This document shows positions 44,790-54,717 of a stretch of 64,000 bases of DNA, piece by piece. Numbering within the stretch: the stretch's first letter is position 1; every line of letters starts with the position of its first letter. The DNA lies in contig NC_091346.1 of assembly GCF_038502225.1 (NCBI RefSeq), positions 10,887,362 to 10,951,361 on the forward strand, written 5' to 3'. The translations under genes were made by a program, and so were the position numbers. Source of the stretch: Cherax quadricarinatus. Lineage: Eukaryota; Arthropoda; Malacostraca; Decapoda; Parastacidae. The notes under the pieces are model-generated. The model ran no database searches and was not told the origin of the DNA. It saw only the letters and a program-made list of their open reading frames with translations.

Positions 44790-44821
44790 CTAACTGTTGC
44801 ATATGTGTCTTACCTAACAAC

Positions 44822-46536
44822 AGATGTCAGGCTTATTGGACGGTAATTTGAAGGAGTGGACTTATCCCCTGATTTGAATATAGGAACCACATTAGCCATC
44901 TTCCACATCTCTGGCACAACACTGGTAAGGATGGACGCATTGAATACACTCGTTAATGGCTGACTAAGCTCCATCTTGCATTCCTTAAGTACCCTTGAAA
45001 ACAACTCATCGGGTCCCGGGGACTTATTTTGTTCCAGTTTGTCTATCTGTTTAATAACCATGTCCCTCGTGACTGTAATATTAGTTAACTTAAATTCATC
45101 AGGAACTAAATAATTGTTAATTACTGGAATCTCATTTACATCTTCCTGTGTAAAAACTGACAAAAAATAGTCATTAAATAAGGAACACATTTCCAGTTCA
45201 TTATCCGTCAGCTGTCCATTCCCAGATTTCAGAGGTCCTACTTTTTCCTTCACCTTCGTCCTATACACTTGAAAGAACCCCTTTGGATTAGTCTTTGATT
45301 CATTAGCGACTCTAATTTCATAGTCACGTTTAGCCTTTCTAATCGCCTTTTTTACTTCTCTTTTAAGCTGAACATATTGGTCAGTAAGGTTAACCTCTCC
45401 TCTTCTGATGCGCCTATAAATTCCCCTTTTCTCCCCTAATAGATGCTTTAGCCTCCTGTTAACCCATTTGGGATCGTTATTATTAGACCTAATTTCTCTC
45501 TGGGGAATGTATATACTCTGGGCACTGTGTACATTATTAAGAAAACAATCATAAAAGCAGATCCCTTCATATTCATAAGTATGATTATCGTCAATAAAAT
45601 CATTAGCTAGATAACCCCAATCAAGATTAGATAGATGTTCCCTAAGTCCATTATAATCGGCAGAACGAAAATCGGGGATTTTTACTGTATTATCATTATT
45701 CTTGCATTCCCAATTAATGCTAAAGGTGATGGATTTGTGATCACTTGCGCCAAGCTCTTCAGTGATCTCCAGATTATTCACGAGTGTTTCCTTATTTGAC
45801 AAGACTAGGTCTAGCAAATTATTACCCCTGGTAGGTTCAGTTACACTCTGTTTCAGAAAACAGTTCTGAACTGTTTCCATGAAGTCACTGGACTCTAGAT
45901 TACCTGTCAAAGAATTCCAGTCAATTTGGCTAAAGTTAAAGTCCCCTACTATGACTACGTTACTGTGTCCAGAAGCCCTAACAATTTCGTCCCAAAGAAG
46001 TCTCCCTCTATCGTGATCCAAGCCTGGAGGTCGGTATATCACACCTAGAATTAGTTTTTCTTGACCCTCCACGAACTCTACCAAACAGACTGTTACTGCT
46101 CCATCTATTTTTATACCTTTTTTTTATGCAACAATTAATATTTTCTCGAACATGCAATGCAACTCCTCCCCCCTTCACATTACATCTGTCCACATTGAAT
46201 AACTTAAATCCCTGAATATTACACTCAGCAGTCATATCCCGACTCTTTAAATCATACCACGTTTCAGTTAATGCAATGATATCAAAGTTCCCAGCACATG
46301 CTACCAAACGTAGTTCATTAATTTTATTTCTTGCACTTCGACTGTTAGCATAAAATACCATCATATGTTTTTTCTTCTGCACATTTTTCCTATTCATCTT
46401 TGTTTTTACACAATTTCTGAAATTATCATTACCCAGAGTTACTCCATGACAGTTACTATTAAGATTCTTAATATCAGAGCATAAGTCAATATATCCATAC
46501 TCATTATTAATTATTTCTAAACCCATACCTCTAACT
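44822..46536 (-). pseudogene. CR1-B2 ORF2: endonuclease and RT N-terminal part
   Basis: It starts with VRGMG at the junction with B1 and has YANSRSARNKINELRL, ALTETWYD, KGGGVALHVRENINCC. A frameshift near 46085 leads to LGVIYRPPGLDHD, VGDFNFSQIDW and LGASDHKSITF (EEP endonuclease motifs), and the RT start KSPGPDELFSRVLKE and MANVVPIFKSGDKS. It stops at the PLE insertion. Confidence 0.88.
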
Positions 46537-48782
46537 ACATTGAACTGCATCTGCCACTTTTCTGACCAAGAGTAGAGTTTGTCTAAATCCTCCTGAAGTT
46601 CCCTAACATCTACGTTTGAATCAATTATCCTACCTATCTTCGTGTCATCGGCGAATTTGCTCATATCACTAGTAATTCCTTCATCAAGATCATTGATATA
46701 TATTATAAACAACAACGGGCCCAAGACTGATCCCTGTGGAACGCCACTTGTTACTGATCCCCACTCGGATTTAACCCCATTTATGGACACTCTCTGCTTC
46801 CTGTCTGTGAGCCATGATTCGATCCACGAGAGCACTCTTCCCCCAATGCCATGAGCTGCTACTTTCTTCAACAGTCTTTGGTGCGGAACTCGATCAAATG
46901 CCTTACTAAAATCTAAGTAAATAATATCAAATTCTTTATCGTGGTCAACAGCCTCAAAAGCTTTACTGAAGAAAGTTAATAAATTAGTTAGACAAGACCG
47001 GCCTCTTGTGAATCCATGCTGAGTATCATTAATCAAGCTATGCTTATCGAGATGGCTTCTTATAATTTGAGCTATAATTGACTCTAGTAATTTGCCTACA
47101 ATTGAGGTCAGGCTTATTGGGCGGTAATTTGACGGTAACGACTTGTCCCCTGTTTTAAAAATAGGAATTACATTAGCCATCTTCCACATATCAGACACTA
47201 CACCTGTTTGAAGAGATAAATTAAAAATATTAGTTAATGGTTCACAGATTTCCATTTTGCATTCCTTTAGAACCCTTGAAAAAACCTCATCAGGACCCGG
47301 TGACTTATTTTGCTTCAGTTGGTCTATCTGCTTCACAACCATTTCACTAGTGACTGTGATGTTACATAATTTATCTTCTTCTGGCCCACTATAAAAATTA
47401 ATTACCGGAATATTACTAGTGTCTTCCTGTGTAAAAACCGAGAGAAAATAATTATTTAAAATCGAGCACATTTCATTCTCTTTGTCAGTAAGATGCCCAT
47501 AGTTATTTTTAAGGGGACCTATCTTATCTCTGACTTTTGTTCTATAGACCTGGAAAAAACTTTTTGGGTTAGTTTTAGAATCCCTAGCAACTTTAATTTC
47601 ATAGTCCCTTTTAGCTTTTCTTATCCCCTTTTTAATGTCCCTCTTAATGTCAACATACTGATTCATAAGATGACCCTCGCCTCTTTTGATACGCCTATAA
47701 ATTCCTTTCTTATGCCCTAGTAGATATTTCAGCCTATTATTCATCCATTTTGGGTCATTTCTATTTGATCTAATTTCTTTATAAGGGATAAATGTTCTTT
47801 GAGCAGCATGTATTGTGTTCAGAAAACTGTCATATTGATAGCTCTCTTCGTTACCCCAGTCAACAGATGATAAGTGTTCTCTAAGCCCATCATAATCTGC
47901 TAAGCGAAAATCTGGGACTGTTACTGAGTTATCCCTACTATCATACTTCCATTCAATTCTAAATGTAATTGATTTGTGGTCGCTAGCACCCAGTTCCTCT
48001 GAAACTTCTAAATTATTAACAAGGGATTCATTGTTTGCCAGAACTAAGTCAAGCAGGTTATTACCCCTTGTAGGTTCTGTCACAAACTGCTTCAAAAAAC
48101 AATCCTGAACTACTTCTAAGAAGTCGTATGATTCTAAATTCCCAGTCAAGAAATTCCAATCAATATGACTAAAGTTAAAGTCTCCTAGAATTACTACATT
48201 ATCGTGCCTTGTGGCCCTAACAATTTCCTCCCATAGTAGTCTCCCCTGGTCCCTATCTAAATTTGGGGGACGGTATATCACACCTAAAGTTAATTTTTCA
48301 TGCCCCTCTGAAAATTCTATCCAAACAGACTCTGTATGTGTTACTTCAGACTTAATACCCGTTTTTATGCAACAGTTCAAGTGATCTCGGACATACAATG
48401 CCACCCCACCCCCCTTCCCGATACTTCTATCTACTTGGAACAATTTGAAACCCTGAATGTGACATTCTGCAGGCATATCCCGACTTTTTGAATTAAACCA
48501 CGTCTCAGTAATGGCAAATACATCTATGTTACCTGCACTAGCAACTAGTCTCAACTCGTCCATCTTATTCCTAGCACTGCGACTATTTGTGTAATATATA
48601 CTTAAGGACCCTCCTTTCTCTTTACCATTCCTGCTCCTTTCTGTTATTCCACTAAACCTATTACTGTCCTTGTCAATTAGTGCCACTGGCTTTCCAATAT
48701 CCACCTTATTTTGACTATTTCTAGTTCTCCTAGTACTCATATTACTACCCTGAGACTTCACAGTTTTCCCGCAAAAACCCAT
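46537..48782 (-). CDS. CR1-like ORF2: EEP endonuclease and reverse transcriptase, 3'-truncated and fused in frame to B2
   Basis: The open frame begins at 48782 (MGFCGKTVKSQGSNMS). Endonuclease motifs: YTNSRSARNKMDELRL, AITETWFNS, LGVIYRPPNLDRDQ, LGDFNFSHIDW, LGASDHKSITF. RT motifs: [59 protein letters not shown] and SKFADDTKIG. Near residue 749 it passes without a stop into the start of B2's ORF2 (VRGMGLEI), giving a chimeric 924-residue frame that ends at 46008. RT lacks its thumb and C terminus, so the protein should not support retrotransposition. Confidence 0.88.
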
Positions 48783-48796
48783 ACCACTAACTATTC

Positions 48797-49762
48797 CTAG
48801 TTTAAAGACCTAACAGCTCCCTCCACTGCGTTTGCCAGTGCTCCCACCCCACACCTAGATAAGTGAACCCCATCCCTGGCATACATGTCATTTCTGCCAT
48901 AGAAGAGGTCCCAGTTGTCAATGAATGTTACCGCATTTTCCTTACAGTATTTGTCCAGCCAGCAATTGACACCAATTGCTCTGGACAACCATTCATTTCC
49001 AACTCCTCTCCTTGGCAAAATGCCACATATGACAGGTTTCCCACCCTTCCTCCTAATTATCTCTATTGCTGACCTATACCTGCTAATCAGGTCCTCACTC
49101 CTACGTCTGCCAACATCGTTGCCTCCAGCACTGAGACAGATGATAGGATTACTCCCATTATCTCTCATGATGTCATCCAGACGGCTAACAATATCCTTCA
49201 TCTCAGCCCCAGGAAAACACACTCTCTGCCTCCTACTCCTGTCCTTCAAGCAGAATGCCCTATACATGTACCTAATCTGGCTATCTCCAACAACAACAAT
49301 GTTTTTACCTTCCTTGGCGTCGTCCGTCGTGATGCTCCGAGTAGTCGACTCACATTCGCCAGGTAGCATTACACCACTTGTAGAATTCGTCAAGACGTTC
49401 TCGATGGTCTTCGTTGGGGTTTCTAGGGATGTCTCACTCACGTCTGCCAATTCTTCTTTGGTGCTCGTTGTGGCATTCCCAGTAGAACACTCACATTCGT
49501 CGGGTAGCACCGAGAATGGGTTGGAAGTTTCCACGGTAGTCTTCTGGTTTCTCGTTGTTTCTGCCTCTCCAACCGTTTTCTTGATCTTCAGCTTGGTTCC
49601 ATGTTGCCCGGCCACTGACCAAGCTCCCCTCTTAACCTGGGGACTCACAACAGGAGGATTACTACGAATCCTCTTGTTCTCCTCCGTTAATCGCCGTATC
49701 TCCATCTTAGCAACTCTGAGCTCTTCTCTCAGCTGCTGGTAAAGTTGCTCAAGAGAGGGCAT
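48797..49762 (-). CDS. CR1-like ORF1 protein with coiled coil and SGNH/GDSL esterase domain
   Basis: An intact 321-residue frame. Residues 4-33 form a short charged helix (probable coiled coil). Residues 85-152 hold two related acidic segments (LPDECECST and LPGECESTT). Residues 153-320 are an esterase-like domain: VVVGDSQIRYMY with nucleophile Ser161, SAGGNDVG at 212-218, and DGVHLS with Asp297 and His300. Esterase-type ORF1 is known in CR1-group LINEs, where it is thought to help in RNP and membrane or lipid contacts; the exact role is unsettled. ORF2 starts 14 bases after its stop. No disabling mutation was seen. Confidence 0.85.
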   Translation of the reverse strand: MPSLEQLYQQLREELRVAKMEIRRLTEENKRIRSNPPVVSPQVKRGAWSVAGQHGTKLKIKKTVGEAETTRNQKTTVETSNPFSVLPDECECSTGNATTSTKEELADVSETSLETPTKTIENVLTNSTSGVMLPGECESTTRSITTDDAKEGKNIVVVGDSQIRYMYRAFCLKDRSRRQRVCFPGAEMKDIVSRLDDIMRDNGSNPIICLSAGGNDVGRRRSEDLISRYRSAIEIIRRKGGKPVICGILPRRGVGNEWLSRAIGVNCWLDKYCKENAVTFIDNWDLFYGRNDMYARDGVHLSRCGVGALANAVEGAVRSLN

Positions 49763-49835
49763 CCTGGTTCAGATTCACAGAGAGCACACAAATAGGTCTT
49801 CACAGAGCTAAGTACACGTCACCACTGGAGCAAAG

Positions 49836-50252
49836 GCACAACTTGTCAGACACTGCAACATCATGGAATCTTGGTTCAGAGGACATCTACAAGACCTTCT
49901 TCACGGCTGCTGCAACTAACCCATCTCTTTGGGAAGGACCTACTTCCACTGGGGAATCCCGCCTACCAGTGACTGCCCTCGTCTGCTGCCTGTCCCTATC
50001 CACTGACGCCTATATAACCGCCAGTCTTCTTGCCTTTGCTCCAGATTCTCCTCCACCACGATGCTGTTAACACTAACTCCAAGGCCGAGGGACTGATTAC
50101 CTCATCTTTTGTATATAGTTCTACTGTCTTCCTATTATGTCCTAGAATCTGTATTGATAAAGCCACTGGATGGCGAAACGTCTACAATAAAGATATCCAG
50201 ATGTTGCACATGTGTCTTAACTTTCATATTGTCGGTATTTTATACCTTTCTT
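49836..50252 (+). mobile_element. Penelope-like element tail, PLE2 type, copy 1 of a tandem pair
   Basis: It starts GCACAACTTGTCAGACACTG and ends with ATTGTCGGTATTTTATACC. It contains a hammerhead-like motif. The next copy begins 417 bp later with the same first 30 or so bases. Confidence 0.85.
50146..50194 (+). ncRNA. hammerhead-like motif, PLE2, copy 1
   Basis: Core TTGATAA (two changes from CUGAUGA), stem II GCCA-CTGGA-TGGC, GAAA, helix III ACGT, H17 C (giving GTC), helix I TGTA with TACA, and distal ATC with GAT. Helices co-vary with PLE1, but the core changes suggest loss of activity. Confidence 0.6.
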
Positions 50253-50645
50253 GCACAACTTGTCAGACACTGCAACATCATGGAATCTTGGTTCAGAGGA
50301 CATCTACAAGACCTTCTTCACGGCTGCTGCAACTAACCCATCTCTTTGGGAAGGACCTACTTCCACTGGGGAATCCCGCCTACCAGTGACTGCCCTCGTC
50401 TGCTGCTCGTCCCTATCCACTGACGCCTATATAACCGCCAGTCTTCTTGCCTTTGCTCCAGATTCTCCTCCACCACGATGCTGTGAACACTAACTCCAAG
50501 GCCGAGGGACTGATTACCTCATCTTTTGTATATAGTTCTACTGTCTTCCTATTATGTCCTAGAATCTGTATTGATAAAGCCACTGGATGGCGAAACGTCT
50601 ACAATAAAGATATCCAGATGTTGCACATGTGTCTTAACTTTCACT
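50253..50645 (+). mobile_element. Penelope-like element tail, PLE2 type, copy 2 of a tandem pair
   Basis: Near-identical direct repeat of 49836-50226, ending at GTCTTAACTTTCA, short of the TGTCGG terminus. From 50646 to about 50890 I see nothing recognisable. Confidence 0.85.
50563..50611 (+). ncRNA. hammerhead-like motif, PLE2, copy 2
   Basis: Same sequence as copy 1, 417 bp downstream. Confidence 0.6.
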
Positions 50646-50889
50646 ATCACATCTGCAAGGAATAACATAAGAAGGATAATGAGATGGGTTGTCATGCCAG
50701 TGATGACTTTCTTTAAGCCATTTGTTTTCTTTACGCTGGAATACTACTGTATACTAACAGCTCCTTCAAGGCAAGTGAAATTGCAGGACTAGAGAATATA
50801 AGGATAACTTTACTGTACATATAAATTAAGTTAAGCACCTTAATTACTGGAACGTTTGGAGTCACTTGTACTCTCTGGAGTGCAAGTGA

Positions 50890-51285
50890 GAGATAAACAT
50901 CATAATTATCACCTGGAAAATCATAGAGTGACCGGTTCCAAACCTGCACACAGAAATCACTCCCTACAAAAGCAAAAGGCTTGACAAACAGTGTAGCATA
51001 CCACCAATGAAAAGAAGGGACTCCATGAGTACACTAAGAGAAAACACAGTAAATGTAAGGGTCTCAAGACTGTTCAACAGCCTCTCACCATGTAAAAGGG
51101 GAATAACCAATAGACCCATGGCTGTCTTTCAGAGGGAACAAGACAGGTACACAAAGTCTATACCCGATCAACCGGGTTGTGTTTCATATGTCGGAATACA
51201 TGCGGCCAGCAGTAACAGCTTGATTGATGAGGCTCTGATCTTCCAGCGGGGGGCGTTGACCCTCAGAAAACCCACCAGATAAATA
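50890..51285 (+). mobile_element. LINE 3' coding fragment (LINE-D)
   Basis: The frame 51007-51282 reads STLRENTVNVRVSRLFNSL, GITNRPMAVFQREQDRYTKS and IPDQPGCVSYVGIHAASSNS, the style of a LINE C-terminal end. I associate it with a frequent decapod repeat. There is no RT and only one copy here. Confidence 0.55.
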
Positions 51286-51483
51286 TTCATGTCTGCATCA
51301 GCAGCGCCATCTGCGACCCAAATTTATTCTTTCCCACAGCTGTAGCAACTGTCCGAGTAAACATCTCCTCACAGCCTTGGAAGTCATATATATGAACAAG
51401 ATTTTGAGTTCATAACCTGGATGACTGTGAAGGAAGTGAAGATAGATTTACTGTGAAAGCTGCTGGAGCTTCCTGTGTAAGTT

Positions 51484-52135
51484 AATGGAACTCTCGTATA
51501 CATCCTTGGTTAGGCCTCATTTAGATTATGCTGCACAGTTTTGGTCACCGTATTACAGAATGGATATAAATTCTCTGGAAAATGTACAAAGGAGGATGAC
51601 AAAGATGATCCCATGTATCAGAAACCTTCCCTATGAGGATAGACTAAGGGCCCTGAAACTGCACTCTCTAGAAAGACGTAGAATTAGGGGGGATATGATT
51701 GAGGTTTATAAGTGGAAGACAGGAATAAATAAAGGGGATGTAAATAGTGTGCTGAAAATATCTAGCCTAGACAGGACTCGCAGCAATGGTTTTAAGTTGG
51801 AAAAATTCAGATTCAGGAGGGATATAGGAAAGTACTGGTTTGGTAATAGAGTTGTGGATGAGTGGAACAAACTCCCAAGTACAGTTATAGAGGCCAGAAC
51901 GTTGTGTAGCTTTAAAAATAGGTTGGATAAATACATGAGTAGATGTGGGTGGGTGTGAGTTGGACCTGATAGCTTGTGCTAACAGGTCGGTTGCCGTGTT
52001 CCTCCCTTAAGTCAATGTGACCTGACCTGACTAGGTTGGGTGCATTGGCTTAAGCCGGTAGGGACTTGGACCTGCCTCGCATGGGCCAGTAGGCCTTCTG
52101 CAGTGTTCCTTCGTTCTTATGTTCTTATGTTCTTA
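51484..52135 (+). mobile_element. CR1-like element B7, 3' fragment with octamer tail
   Basis: A 157-residue frame (51485-51958) covers the conserved CR1-B C terminus (LVRPHLDYAAQFWSPYYRMD, FGNRVVDEWNKLPSTV). A 3' UTR follows (GGACCTGCCTCGCATGGG) and then a TTCTTATG repeat tail at 52110-52135. It is strongly 5'-truncated but open throughout. Confidence 0.9.
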
Positions 52136-53264
52136 TTGCCAGATTCATAATGAGCGTAACTTTTATACCAAAGACACTCAAACAAATCAACGAATATATA
52201 AAAAAAAATATGTATTACCGTCACTGTACATCACAGTTAGTGTTTTGGGCTGTTATTTTCAAACGTCGCAGTTCCAACTTTCATTTTCACGATCTCATTC
52301 AACTCTCCTAATTTTTCACCAGTATTTTTGTCGCTTCTTCGTCTTTTTAATCCTCCTCATTATCCAATTTCTCCACTTTTTAATCCTCTTCTTTGTTTTC
52401 CTCTTACTCTTCCTCGTTTTCGTAATTCTCATTTTGCCATTAACGTATTTCTTCTCAATCCTCAGTTATCTGTGTCTACTGTGTTTACATCAGCTTCTTA
52501 AGGTTTATAATAACACTTTCCTTACGTTCTTGAGGCCTTAATCAATCCCTCAACCTTGAGATGATGTGTCCACATGTTTTCTGAACTAGATAATAACCTT
52601 TAATATCTCCGCTCTAATTCCTGCCTCCAAGAGTTTAGTCAGCGGTTTGTAAAGACTAAATCATTCAGAATTTTTCTTTCACATCCCAATTAGAACTGAA
52701 GTTTCAGAAAGTCTGTGGCTGAAAAACGCGGCTGCAGCTCCAGGATTGGCAGCCTAGCTTATACGCAGCAAATTTTGGAATTATAAACTTGTGTAAGTAG
52801 ATATTACGCCATAACATGGTCAGGTAGTGAGTGTAGTTGGTCGTACTGGAGGTGGAGGAAGGAAAGATGATGAAGAAGAAGAAGAAGAAGAAGAGTATGA
52901 GAAAGAGGAAGAGGCATAAATGGGAACAGGAAAGGAATGAAGAGGGATAAAACTAGTGGAAAGATTAGAAATACAGAGCAAAAAGAGAGAGTAATAGTAA
53001 AGAAACGAATGAGCATCGAAAGGAGAAGGAAAAGATAAATCACAGGAGAAAAGGAAGCAAGAAGACATAAATCATAAAAAAAGAGGATGAAGGTAACAGA
53101 GAGGTATAGGACGGAGAGGAAGGAGGAGTAGAAGGAGAAATATGAAAAGGGAGAGACAAAAACGATCCAAGAAGAAATATGAGAGAAGCTAAAGAGAAAA
53201 TTATTGATAAAGAAGATGAGGAAGATCATGGAACGTAAGTTAGTTGACCACAATAACCTGGAAG
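52136..53264. other. no gene seen; purine-rich right half
   Basis: 52136-52850 is anonymous. From 52860 the plus strand is rich in AAG and GAGA. Frames here are low-complexity. Confidence 0.5.
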
Positions 53265-53487
53265 ATGGGAGGAAGAAAGAGACGTCAAAACTCTCACCTA
53301 GAAGAGAAGATGAGAGGAAGACAGAGACGTCAAAACTCTCATTTAGAAGAGAAGATGGAAGGACGAAAGAGACGTCAAAACTCTCACTTAGAAGAGAAGA
53401 TGGAAGGAAGAAAGAGACATCAAAACTCTCACTTGGAAGAGAGAAGATGGAAGGAAGAGACGTCAAAACTCTCACTTAGGAGAGAGA
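53265..53487. repeat. 45-bp tandem repeat, about 4.7 units
   Basis: The unit starts GATGGAAGGAAGAAAGAGAC and contains GTCAAAACTCTCACTTAGAA. Period 45 keeps a frame open (53204-53479), which I regard as incidental. Confidence 0.9.
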
Positions 53488-53699
53488 AGAATAAAAGTCA
53501 CAGTTCCTTAGCTGCAACAATTTATAAATGACCAACATTAGAAAGAAAAGTTATCCAGACGAGGTTTCCGTCCTTACTAGACCATTATCTAGTCACAACT
53601 AAACAGAGAGAACCAGAAAACAGATCAAGTAAAAAGGAAGGAACAAAGGGAAGTAGCAGTAGCAGTTGTAGTAGTAGAAGTAATAGTAGTAATTGTAGA

Positions 53700-54630
53700 A
53701 GTATCAGCTTGGGGAAATAGATGGCAAGTAACATTTGCACCTGAGAAAACGCAAATGATGATCGTCTAGAGGCACCATGATGGTAATGCTGGTGCAGTAG
53801 TGATGGTAATGCTGGTGCAGTAGTAAGGATGAATGGGAGGGTGTTGGCACCTGGAGAAGAAGTTGATATCCTTGGGGTCAAATTTGATTCCAAACTGACC
53901 ATGAAGAACCATGTTGTAAATCTTGCAAACAAGGCAGCTAGGAAGCTTACAGCACTTCGCCGTATCTCGCATCTGCTTGACAGTAGGGGTTGCAAGATTC
54001 TGTACGAGGCACAAGTACGCTCACACCTTGAGTATGCTCCACTTTCTTGGTTTGCCTGCCCCCCCCTCTCATCTGCGACTGCTTGACAGAGTAGAGATCA
54101 GAGCAAGACGTCTCATCTCTCGCCTGGACCCAGGATGGGTCCAGCCGAGCTCTCCTTTAACACAGGAGGGATGTGGGTGGCCTTACTGTTATGTACAAGG
54201 CCAATATTGTGAAAGTACCACACTTGGATCCACTTCAAGGACAGCGTGAAACAAGCTTTTATACCACAAGACGGGCAGAAAGTAGCAACTTCACTCTGGC
54301 TGTACCCGTCTCCAGAACATCACTTCATCTGAGATCATTTATACCCAGGATGACTCGAGTATGGAACACATTCGTACAGCATAATGATGTCAACGAGATA
54401 ATGTCAGTTGATCACATGAAAATGCTGGCCCACAGATGGCTCCAACTTCATCCTGTTCCCTACTTGTATGTCTCATAACAATAAAAATGCTTTCAAATGA
54501 GCTGATGTAGGTAACAGCTCTTAGCTTGCCAATAAAGTTAGGAATCCTTAACCTGTAAATAGCTTGTCAATAAAGCTAGGGATCCTTAACCTTGTCAAAC
54601 CCTGTGTTAAAAAAAAAAAAAAAAAAAAGA
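53700..54630 (+). mobile_element. LINE 3' part with poly(A) tail (LINE-E)
   Basis: Broken frames read NGRVLAPGEEVDILGVKF, KLTALRRISHLLDSRGCK, VRSHLEYAPLSW, then after a frameshift RVEIRARRLISRLDPG, HLDPLQGQRETSF and FIPRMTRVWNTFVQHNDVN with a stop at 54476-54478. A 3' UTR with two imperfect repeats (AATAAAGTTAGGAATCC) ends in about 20 A (54608-54627). The poly(A) tail separates it from the CR1-like copies; Jockey/I-like is a guess. Confidence 0.7.
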
Positions 54631-54659
54631 AGAAAAAAAAAAGTAGGAGCAGTAGAAGA

Positions 54660-54717
54660 GAATGATAGAGGTGGACTGGAGAAAAACTGTTTATGTTCAC
54701 CATCAGTCAAATAGGTA
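54660..54717 (+). mobile_element. SINE left part, split by the Tigger insertion
   Basis: It ends GTCAAATAGGTA. Joined to 57060-57215 it gives the GGTACC...GTTAGTCGACTGG body found in the SINE at 12620-12915. Confidence 0.6.

Larger units (their letters stand above)
44414..44821. mobile_element. palindromic Penelope-like insertion (PLE4), about 206-bp arms, no spacer
   Basis: 44409-44820 is a near-perfect palindrome centred between 44614 and 44615 (CAATATTG). Flanks AGATGTGAGGCTTGTT (44398-44413) and AGATGTCAGGCTTATT (44822-44837) form a 16-bp target duplication with two differences. The host is CR1-B2. Confidence 0.9.
42650..46536 (-). mobile_element. CR1-like element B2, 5'-truncated at ORF2 start, with two PLE insertions
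   Basis: Coding segments: 46536-44822 (endonuclease and start of RT), 44413-43709 (RT core) and 43358-42780 (C-terminal region), then a 3' UTR and a TTCTTATG-type octamer tail at 42650-42680. Two palindromic PLEs split it at 44414-44821 and 43359-43708, each flanked by duplicated CR1 sequence. The 3' octamer repeat is like the short repeat tail known for CR1. Confidence 0.9.
46537..49835 (-). mobile_element. CR1-like element B1, 3'-truncated, with ORF1 and most of ORF2
   Basis: On the minus strand: 5' UTR (49835-49763), ORF1 (49762-48797), 14 bases, ORF2 (48782 to the junction near 46537). RT is cut just after the KWQMQFNV segment, where B2 starts. B5 (62691-64000) is nearly identical to the corresponding part, so this subfamily was recently active. 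Confidence 0.9.

Noticed and set aside
48915..49742. 275-codon plus-strand frame opposite CR1 ORF1
   Set aside because: Antisense shadow of the ORF1 frame.
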